DNA from: Pseudomonadota bacterium
Lineage (GTDB): Bacteria > Pseudomonadota > Alphaproteobacteria > Ferrovibrionales > Ferrovibrionaceae
DNA: 8,437 nucleotides
Assembly: GCA_021793055.1 (NCBI GenBank)
Contig: JAJYTL010000127.1
Location: 1 to 8,437, forward strand
Reading direction: 5' to 3'
Position numbers and translations under genes: made by a program. Within the stretch, counting starts at the first letter, position 1; every line of letters begins with the position of its first letter. Shown piece by piece: positions 1 to 5,200 of the stretch. Under the pieces are notes generated by a model, which ran no database searches, was not told where the DNA came from, and worked only from the letters and a program-made list of their open reading frames with translations.

Positions 1-75
1 GGCGCGGCGTCGCCGGTCGATATCGGCGACGGGGTGACATGGGGCGCGGGGCGAGTTCTACGCCCCGGCTGGTGA
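1..75 (+). CDS. Possible 3' end of an upstream gene (partial)
   Basis: Frame 1 is open from the window edge to a TGA at 73-75 and encodes 24 residues ending GAGRVLRPGW. The next gene's Shine-Dalgarno sequence starts at this stop, as in a tight operon. Frame 3 is also open and would end in an ATGA overlap at 89-92, but it encodes an arginine-rich low-complexity peptide and is less protein-like. With so little sequence no function can be given, and the stretch may be non-coding. Confidence 0.25.
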   Translation, partial: GAASPVDIGDGVTWGAGRVLRPGW

Positions 76-88
76 GGAGGCGGCGGCG

Positions 89-307
89 ATGAAACAGTAT
101 AAGATTGCCACGCTTGGCGATTTATACCGCTCACCCTGTGGTCGGTACGTGTTTCAGGTCGCGGAAATATTTGACGATGGCGCGCTGGCCGGATGGATTT
201 ACCGGCTCCCGGACTTGCGTTTTCATATCGGCGAGTTCGAACACACGCCAGAGGAGCTTTTTTTCCTCGGCTTCCGCCCGCTGCTCCCGGCGGCGACGGT
301 GCATTGA
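89..307 (+). CDS. Small hypothetical protein, 72 aa
   Basis: I do not recognise this family. The start is supported by a strong Shine-Dalgarno sequence, GAGGAGG at 74-80, eight bases before the ATG. The product is soluble and mixed in composition, with many aromatic residues. It contains CGRYVFQVAEIFDDGALAGW near the middle and an acidic EFEHTPEELFF segment before a hydrophobic C-terminus. There is no signal peptide, membrane helix or recognisable catalytic motif. Its bases are less GC-rich than the large relaxase gene, which may mean separate acquisition. It converges on the remnant of a small gene at 312-432, and the two stop codons lie within one palindrome. An overlapping reading frame starting at 105 is arginine/serine-rich and looks like a shadow. 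That this ORF is a real gene rests mainly on the Shine-Dalgarno sequence and its composition. Confidence 0.6.
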   Translation: MKQYKIATLGDLYRSPCGRYVFQVAEIFDDGALAGWIYRLPDLRFHIGEFEHTPEELFFLGFRPLLPAATVH

Positions 308-316
308 TTAATCAAT
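303..316. repeat. Perfect 14-bp palindrome over convergent stop codons
   Basis: ATTGATTAATCAAT equals its own reverse complement. It contains the TGA stop of the rightward 72-aa gene (305-307) and the TGA stop of the leftward gene remnant (312-314). It has no loop and is AT-rich, so it is a weak hairpin. It could be a dyad binding site or part of a bidirectional termination zone. A second small hairpin with a perfect 6-bp stem (CTCGCG/CGCGAG) and a 7-base loop lies at 331-349. Neither is followed by a clear T tract. Confidence 0.4.
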
Positions 317-432
317 TTGTCTGGCTCACTCTCGCGCATAAGACGCGAGTAGCATAAGGAGCCTGGAAGCCGTGCCGCTCGGCCAAGTCGAGGCGTTGGA
401 GCGCAAGTCGTTCGCGTTGCGCGGCGCCTGCC
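312..432 (-). pseudogene. 3' fragment of small gene split by the insertion sequence
   Basis: Reading leftward from the right end of the insertion sequence, one frame is open to the TGA at 312-314 and encodes about 40 residues. It includes a charged, leucine-spaced helix-like stretch (QRERLALQRLDLAERHG). If the 5' fragment at 2196-2216 is joined to it using the IS605 cleavage sites, the ATG and this frame are in phase and give a 46-residue protein. The fragment has no start of its own. A second frame here is also open (it contains NDLRSNASTWPSG) and has high third-position GC. It would be the continuation if the boundaries lay a few bases away, so the frame is likely but not certain. Function is unknown. 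As the next cistron after the relaxase it may be a small accessory transfer gene. Confidence 0.5.
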
Positions 433-465
433 TGAAATCCTCTCCGCCCTGAAGGACGGAGGTTC
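433..465 (-). other. Right-end hairpin, guide and cleavage site of the IS
   Basis: On the tnpB strand this contains, in order, the guide GAAC (465-462), the hairpin (461-442; CTCCG and CGGAG arms with an imperfect CCTTCAGG centre), a 5-nt link, and the presumed cleavage site TTCA (436-433). TTC is complementary to the GAA of the guide. The cut would fall about 9 nt after the hairpin, close to the spacing in IS608. Hairpin, guide and spacing are seen directly. The cut position is inferred. Confidence 0.75.
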
Positions 466-600
466 CGGTGATACCGATGGGACTCATGCGGCTTTTCTCC
501 GGCTGGTTCCTGCTTCGCGGGGCCGCTTGACGCGGTGTGCCTCCACAGGCTTCAACGCGCTGTCCGCGCGCCGTAGGATATTGATGGCGGCATTGGTGTC
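433..600 (-). ncRNA. Predicted omega RNA (TnpB guide RNA scaffold) at the right end
   Basis: In ISDra2 and relatives, the guide RNA of TnpB comes from the 3' end of tnpB plus the right end of the element, and its guide is the first 16-20 nt outside the element. The same layout is present here: the last codons of tnpB, a 22-nt link containing a short CCGG-ended fold, then the right-end hairpin at 442-461. The guide would begin at 432 and read leftward as GGCAGGCGCCGCGCAA (or from the next base if the end lies at 432). The 5' limit given is a guess from the usual scaffold length of about 150 nt. No promoter for it was identified; in relatives it can be processed from the tnpB transcript. Confidence 0.5.
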
Positions 601-1707
601 GGCGTTGGCGGCATGGCCGCAGGCAACGCACACGAAGTCCGCTTGGGTCTTGCGGTTGGCGGCATCGACGCAGCCGCAGACCGGACAAGTCCGGCTGGTG
701 TAAGCGGCTGACACTTCGACCAGTCGCCCGCCGCGATCCGCCAGTTTGTAGGCCAGCATGGCGCGGAACATGCCCCATCCCTGATCCAGGATGGCGCGGT
801 TCAGCCCCGCTTTCTGCTTGACCCGACGGCCCGGCTGTTCCGCCGAGCCTTTGGCCGATGCGGACATGTTCCGCACCTCCAATGCCTCCACAACGACCAC
901 GCCGTGGTTCTGGGCGATGATCGTACTGTGTTTGTGGAGGAAGTCTTTGCGGGCATTCGCCACCCGCTGTTGAATTTTCGCAACGCGCCGGATGGCCTTG
1001 CGGCGGTTGGCGGAACCGCGCTTCTTGCGGGCCAAGGCGCGTTGAGCCTTGCGCAGAGCACGAAGCGCCTTCTTGCCATGGTTGGCCGGGGCGATGGTGG
1101 TGCCGTCGCTCAGGGCGGCGAACACGGCAATGCCCATGTCGATTCCGACCGTCGGCAGCGTCGAGGGTTTTGGTTCTGCCACTTCCCGCTCGCACTGGAC
1201 GGCGGCAAACCATTGCCCCGCCCGGCGCGACACGGTGATGGTGCAAATCTCCCCCGGCAGCGCCTGCCAGCCGCGCAGCTTCACCCACCCCAGCTTGGGC
1301 AGTTTCACCTGCCCCGAGGATTTGCCGGTGCGCTTGACGATCAACGATATCGGGTCCGGGAAGCGGAAACCGTCGTTGACGACTTTCTTGCGTGGCGTCG
1401 GATAGGCGGCACGGCCAGCGAAGAAGTTCTGATAGGCGCGATCCAGATCCTTCAACGCCTGTTGCAGGGTATGGACGGGACAGGCTTTCAGCCATTCGAC
1501 GTCGGCCCGCAAGGCGGTGAGTTCACGGCACTGGCTGGCGTAGGAGATGTTGCCGCCGGTGACGGCGCGATACTGCCGCCACCAATCGCGGCGCTGCTCC
1601 AAGGCCAGATTGTAGACAAACCGGCATGCGCCTGCGATCTGCGCCATCTGAGCGGCTTGCCCAGGCGTCGGATAGAGGCGAAACAGCGCGGCTTTACGAG
1701 CGATCAT
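484..1707 (-). CDS. tnpB: TnpB, RNA-guided RuvC-like nuclease of the IS
   Basis: TnpB is the compact ancestor of Cas12. With its omega RNA it cuts DNA next to a target-adjacent motif and so helps the element persist at sites it has left; it is not needed for the transposition chemistry. The 407-aa length is nearly that of ISDra2 TnpB (408 aa). The N-terminal wedge/recognition region (about 1-120) begins with the typical ALFRLYPTPGQ. The RuvC triad is intact: Asp190 in VGIDMGIAVFA, Glu274 in VVVEALEVRNMS, and Asp370 in HAANADTNAAINI. A four-cysteine zinc ribbon lies between the last two (Cys341, Cys344, Cys360, Cys363). The tail is basic. The frame stays open upstream to 2016, but that part is antisense to tnpA. 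The ATG at 1707 was chosen because the family N-terminus starts there and a promoter ends six bases before it. There is no Shine-Dalgarno sequence, so translation is probably leaderless. Confidence 0.95.
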   Translation of the reverse strand: MIARKAALFRLYPTPGQAAQMAQIAGACRFVYNLALEQRRDWWRQYRAVTGGNISYASQCRELTALRADVEWLKACPVHTLQQALKDLDRAYQNFFAGRAAYPTPRKKVVNDGFRFPDPISLIVKRTGKSSGQVKLPKLGWVKLRGWQALPGEICTITVSRRAGQWFAAVQCEREVAEPKPSTLPTVGIDMGIAVFAALSDGTTIAPANHGKKALRALRKAQRALARKKRGSANRRKAIRRVAKIQQRVANARKDFLHKHSTIIAQNHGVVVVEALEVRNMSASAKGSAEQPGRRVKQKAGLNRAILDQGWGMFRAMLAYKLADRGGRLVEVSAAYTSRTCPVCGCVDAANRKTQADFVCVACGHAANADTNAAINILRRADSALKPVEAHRVKRPREAGTSRRKAA

Positions 1708-1721
1708 GGCGCGAGTATAAC
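1693..1721 (+). promoter_or_regulatory. Candidate tnpA promoter
   Basis: TTTACG (1693-1698) and TATAAC (1716-1721) are separated by 17 bases and resemble sigma70 -35 and -10 boxes, with 4/6 and 5/6 matches. The tnpA ATG lies seven bases after the -10 box, so the transcript would start at or next to the start codon. The -35 box lies inside tnpB. Confidence 0.5.
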
Positions 1722-1742
1722 TTGGCCTATGAGCACAGACAA
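1714..1742 (-). promoter_or_regulatory. Candidate tnpB promoter
   Basis: On the minus strand, TTGTCT (1742-1737) and TATACT (1719-1714) are separated by 17 bases, with 4/6 and 5/6 matches to sigma70 boxes. The tnpB ATG follows six bases after the -10 box, implying a leaderless mRNA. The -35 box lies in the first codons of tnpA, and the -10 box overlaps the tnpA -10 box on the opposite strand. Confidence 0.55.
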
Positions 1743-2142
1743 CGACTATCGCCGTGGGCGGCACTGCGTTTTCGCCATGCATGTCCATTTGGTCTTCGTG
1801 ACCAAATACCGCCGCCGCGTCTTCACCAAGGCCATGCTGGATGACATGCGCGACATCTTCGCGTCGGTCTGCACCGACTTCGAGGCGGAGTTGGTGGAGA
1901 TGGACGGCGAAGACGACCACGTTCACCTGCTGGTGAACTATCCGCCCAAGGTGTCTGTGTCGGCCCTGGTGAACAGCCTCAAGGGCGTCTCCAGCCGCCT
2001 CATGCGGCAACGCCATCCTGCCCTGGTGCGGCGATACTGGAAAGGCGTGCTGTGGTCGCCGTCCTACTTTGCCGCTTCGTGCGGCGGAGCGCCCATCAGC
2101 ATCATCCGCCGGTACATTGAACAGCAGCAGACGCCTGCCTAG
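1729..2142 (+). CDS. tnpA: TnpA, Y1 HUH single-strand transposase of IS200/IS605
   Basis: TnpA cuts and rejoins single-stranded DNA at the element's ends, forming a 5'-phosphotyrosine intermediate. It acts as a dimer on the subterminal hairpins, typically on the lagging-strand template. The product is 137 aa, the normal size (IS608 155, ISDra2 about 140). It shows the family signature MHVHLVFVTKYRRR (residues 17-30), the metal-binding HUH pair His64-Val-His66 in EDDHVHLLVNYPPK, a WSPSYFAASCGGAPISII segment, and the catalytic Tyr129 in RRYIEQQ. The frame is open far upstream (to 904), but that part is antisense to tnpB. The ATG at 1729 begins MSTDNDYRRG just before the signature and lies seven bases after a -10 box. 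It has no Shine-Dalgarno sequence. No disruption is visible. Confidence 0.95.
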   Translation: MSTDNDYRRGRHCVFAMHVHLVFVTKYRRRVFTKAMLDDMRDIFASVCTDFEAELVEMDGEDDHVHLLVNYPPKVSVSALVNSLKGVSSRLMRQRHPALVRRYWKGVLWSPSYFAASCGGAPISIIRRYIEQQQTPA

Positions 2143-2155
2143 AAAAACTCGCTAT

Positions 2156-2179
2156 CTCCGGCCTGAACGCCGGAGCTTG
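2156..2179 (-). other. Left-end hairpin and guide of the IS
   Basis: CTCCGGC (2156-2162) and GCCGGAG (2169-2175) form a perfect 7-bp stem with a 6-nt loop. On the tnpB strand the guide CAAG (2179-2176) lies directly 5' of the hairpin. This is the presumed left-end TnpA recognition site. It matches the right-end hairpin at 17 of 20 bases in the same orientation. It follows the tnpA stop by 13 bases and might also slow transcription, but no T tract follows, so I do not call it a terminator. Confidence 0.75.
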
Positions 2180-2195
2180 CGCTCGGGCAAAGAGG

Positions 2196-2200
2196 GTCAA
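2196..2200 (-). other. Insertion target / left cleavage site TTGA(C), also predicted TnpB TAM
   Basis: On the minus strand TTGAC lies at 2200-2196, about 21 bases from the left-end hairpin, close to the spacing in IS608. Its TTG is complementary to the CAA of the left guide. The family inserts 3' of such a short target and keeps it outside the element. In ISDra2 the insertion target (TTGAT) is also the TnpB target-adjacent motif, so TTGA(C) is the likely motif here. Confidence 0.6.
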
Positions 2201-2216
2201 AATCCTGTGTGCTCAT
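2196..2216 (-). pseudogene. 5' fragment of small gene split by the insertion sequence
   Basis: An ATG at 2216-2214 starts three bases after the relaxase TGA. It is preceded by AGAGGTGA, a good Shine-Dalgarno sequence that overlaps the relaxase stop, which suggests translational coupling. Seven codons (MSTQDFD) belong to the original gene, then the insertion sequence begins. As the sequence stands, translation would run into the element's left end and stop at TAG 2141-2139, giving a 25-aa peptide. The rest of the gene is proposed to be the fragment at 312-432. Confidence 0.55.
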
Positions 2217-2219
2217 CGC

Positions 2220-5200
2220 TCACCTCTGCATGCCATGAGATTGCGTGTGTTGTTGTTGCTGCTCGGCGGCCTGCGCCGTGGCGTAATCGTGCGCCTCTCG
2301 GCGCAACTGCGCCATATCGCCGCCCTGATCGCGCATCGCCTCGGCCGTCACGGGCGGCTGCCGCAAATCGTGTTCAAGTTGCATCTGTCGGTAGATCGCT
2401 GCTGATTGTTCGCCCCGCATGGCGGGCGCTGTCTGCCGCCATGCGGCCACCCGGTCGGCCGCCTGCTGGCGCTGTGCCGCCCACGGGTCGGCTTCCTGCT
2501 GCTGCTCGGCCTGCGGGGCCTGCGGGCGCGCGGGCTCCGCCGGGCGCTGGTCCTGCCGCTCGGCCGGCTGCCGGCGTTCGTGGCGGTCGGCGTCCCGCTG
2601 CGCGTCGGCAAGCGTGACGCGCTTGCGCTCGGTCGTCGCAGTCGAGGCCCCGGCCAGGTCGTCGAGGCCCTGGGCCTTGTCGGCCGGCGGCTGCGGGGCA
2701 CGGGCGGCCCGCTGCTGGTCCTCCCGGTCCTGCCACCAGGTCAAGGCTTCGCCGGCACGTCCGGGGCCATGGGCCACCAGGTCGGCGGCCTTGGCATCGG
2801 CCACCCGGTGCGCTTGGTCGATCTCCGGCAGGCGGCGGGCGTCGCGGAACTCGACGGCCGCCGCCTTGGCGGCCTCGCCCTGCTGGCGGAAAGCCTGCCG
2901 GCGGGCGTCCAGGTAATCGCGGGCGGCGGGCAGGGCGGGGCGCAAATCGGCCGGAGCCTGCCCCACGGCGTGGCGGTCCGCGTCGAGGCGCCCGACGATT
3001 CGGGCGGCTGCTGCCTCGCGCTTCTGGGCGTCCGGGGTCGCCCGCCAAGTAATCAAATCCATGTCGGCATGGTGGCGGGCGGCCCCCTCCTCCATGTGCT
3101 CGGCTGTGACAGGCTTCGGAGCGCGGTCGCCGGCCTGGGCGCGCTCGCGGTCCTGCCACCAGGTCAGGGCCTCGGCGGCACTGTCCCGCTTTGCCAGCTT
3201 GGCGGCTGCGGCATCGGCCGCGCGGTAAGCCCGCAACACCTCGGGCTGCGCGCGGGCGTCCTTGAAATCGACGCCCTCGGTCTTGGCGGCCTCGGCCTGC
3301 TGGCGAAAAGCCTGCCGGCGGGCATCGATGAACTTCCGGGCGTCGGGGAGGGCGTCGCGGACGGCGGCCGGCGCGACGCGCACGGCGTGCCGGTCGGCGG
3401 CGGCCCGCAGTTCTTTCCAATCCAGCCCGGACCGCAACACGGCTTGCGTCATCAATTTTCCGCTGCCGGCCTTCCGGTCGGCCGCCGTGCCGGCCATGAT
3501 GTCGGCCGCGTACCGGTCGGCGCCGGCATTCAGGCCGCGCGCGCGAGCCTCCTGATAGCGTTCGACCGTCACCGTGATTTCATGGCGGGCGGCGTCGAGG
3601 GCCAACCGGTCGAGGTCGATTTTCTGGGCGGCCAGCTCGGCGGCCACGGGCGAAAGTTCACCCTGCTCGCCGTCGCGAATGGCCGTCGCGCGCCAATCGG
3701 CGCGCTCGGCCGCCAGGTCGTCCCTGCCGTCGTCGTGTAGGATATCCTCGCGCCAATCCGGGTCGTAGCGGTCGGCCGCCGCCTGCACCTTGGCCGCCAG
3801 AGCGTCTTGCCGACGTTGGGCGTCGGCAAGCTCGCCCCGCAACTCCTCACGAGTCGGCGGCTCGGGCTCGGGCTCTGCTACCTCGAATCGGTCCTCATCG
3901 TCGAGGAGATGGGGGAGGTCGGCAGGGTCATAGGCCGGGTTCGCCCGCGCCCATCCGTCGATCTCCGCCCATGGCCTGGGGGCGGCAGGCCGGTCTAGCT
4001 CTGCGGTTTTGGCCCGATCATCAAGCCGTCGCAGATCGTCACCACGTCGGCCGGGCTCTGCGAGTTCCAAGTGATTGCGTTCACCACTCGGCACCAGGCC
4101 CTCACGTCCTTCTCGGTCGCCAGCCAAATCGAGAGGTGACAGCGTGTGCAGGCTATCGAGGTCGGCGGCCGGCGACTCACGGCCAAGCTCTGGATGGTCA
4201 AACTCGTGTACGGCGTCGGACAAGCCGAGGGCGCGGCTGCCGGCTGGTTCGCTTGGTTCGACATGGGGTTCCTCCTGTTCCTGCTTGCGGTGATAGAAGA
4301 CGTGTTCGGTGCGCGAGGCTTCGCGCCGGGTGCCGTCGTCGGCGGCAATTGCCACGGTGTCACCGTCGATCTGCGTGACGGTGCCGGTGTAGCCGCGCCC
4401 CCGGCCGTCCGCGACAACCACCCATTCCCCGACTTCGGCCAGGCCGGGGACCACCACCGGCGGGGCCTCGGGCGACGGCTCGGCCACCTGGTCGGGGGCC
4501 TTTTCCTCAACTGCCGGCGGCTCCACCTGGTCGGCCGTTTGGGCCTTGGCCGCCTCTGCGGCGGCCTTCGCCACGGCCTGTTCCTGCTGCTTGATGTCGG
4601 CTTGTATGCCGTTGACGGCCTGGCGCGCTTCCCGATACTCGGTCACCAGGTCGTGAAATTGCCGGTCGCGGGGCGACAGCGCGGCCACCCGCTCGGTCTC
4701 GGCCACCTGGTCGGCGTGCGCCTTGGCGTGCGCCAGGATCGTTGCCGCCGGCACACCCGTTTCGCGTGTGAATTTTCGGAATCGTGGGTCTTGGGCGATC
4801 TCGGCGGCCTCGGCGTCGCGAGCCTGTCGGGCGGCGTCGTAGGCTGGATAGTCAGGGTGCTCGGCGGCCCGGACGGTTGACCCGGCTTCGGATTTTAGCC
4901 GATTCCACTCGTCGCGGACGGCGGCCGTCTGCTGGGCATAGGCCCGCATGCGCTCGCGCAATTTTTCTTCGCCGAGGGACACGGTGCGGTGGCGCAAGCC
5001 GGCGTCTACTTCTACGCTTGGGACGGTGATTTTCGCCAGGTCCAGCCATTCCCGGTGCGCTTCGATGTCGGCGGCGATAGGCTGGGCGGCGGCCTTGATG
5101 GCCTCGCGGCTGGATTCATAGGCCGGCCAGTCGGGGTGATTCCACACCTCCCGGCGGCCGGCCTCGGCGTGAATCTTCTTGTAAAGCCCCGTCGACTCGG

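Larger units (their letters stand above)
433..2196 (-). mobile_element. Complete IS200/IS605-family insertion sequence (IS605-like, divergent tnpA/tnpB)
   Basis: This 1764-bp element carries a Y1 transposase gene and a TnpB gene reading away from each other, as in IS605. Taking the tnpB strand as the top strand, the left end lies beyond the 3' end of tnpA and the right end beyond the 3' end of tnpB. Each end has a 20-nt hairpin, 2156-2175 and 442-461. They lie in the same orientation and match at 17 of 20 bases. Such same-strand subterminal hairpins are the TnpA recognition sites of the family. Next to the hairpins, tetranucleotides CAAG (left) and GAAC (right) can pair with the presumed cleavage sites TTGA and TTCA, matching the guide mechanism known for IS608 and ISDra2. 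There are no inverted ends and no target duplication, as expected. A one-base shift of both ends (432-2195) fits equally well. The element splits the gene downstream of the relaxase. All catalytic residues are present, so it may be active. Confidence 0.92.

Noticed and set aside
326..1495. A 389-codon minus-strand frame overlapping tnpB
   Set aside because: It is in another frame of tnpB, with Arg/Gly/Pro-rich content typical of a shadow. Its last codons run through the right-end hairpin into the flank.
904..1728. Upstream extension of the tnpA frame
   Set aside because: It is antisense to tnpB and has no transposase homology. The family N-terminus and promoter both support the ATG at 1729.
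1708..2016. Upstream extension of the tnpB frame
   Set aside because: It is antisense to tnpA. TnpB proteins begin at the MIARKAALFRLYP segment, giving the usual length of about 408 aa.
2143..2195. Rho-independent terminator for tnpA
   Set aside because: The hairpin at 2156-2175 has no T tract, and its match to the right-end hairpin explains it as the transposase recognition site.
435..2206. AGGATTT next to both IS ends (minus strand), as a 7-bp target duplication
   Set aside because: IS200/IS605 elements do not make target duplications. At the right end AGGATTTCA is the link and cleavage site following the hairpin, so the match is probably chance.
2721..3395. CRISPR-like array from the repeated blocks in this GC-rich region
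   Set aside because: The repeats are in-frame protein duplications with a 423-base period, not short repeats with unique spacers.
2406..3740. Long open frame of 444 codons on the + strand opposite the relaxase gene
   Set aside because: It is antisense to a continuous, motif-bearing gene in GC-rich DNA, where long shadow frames are common. It has low-complexity Gly/Leu/Arg composition and no ribosome-binding site.
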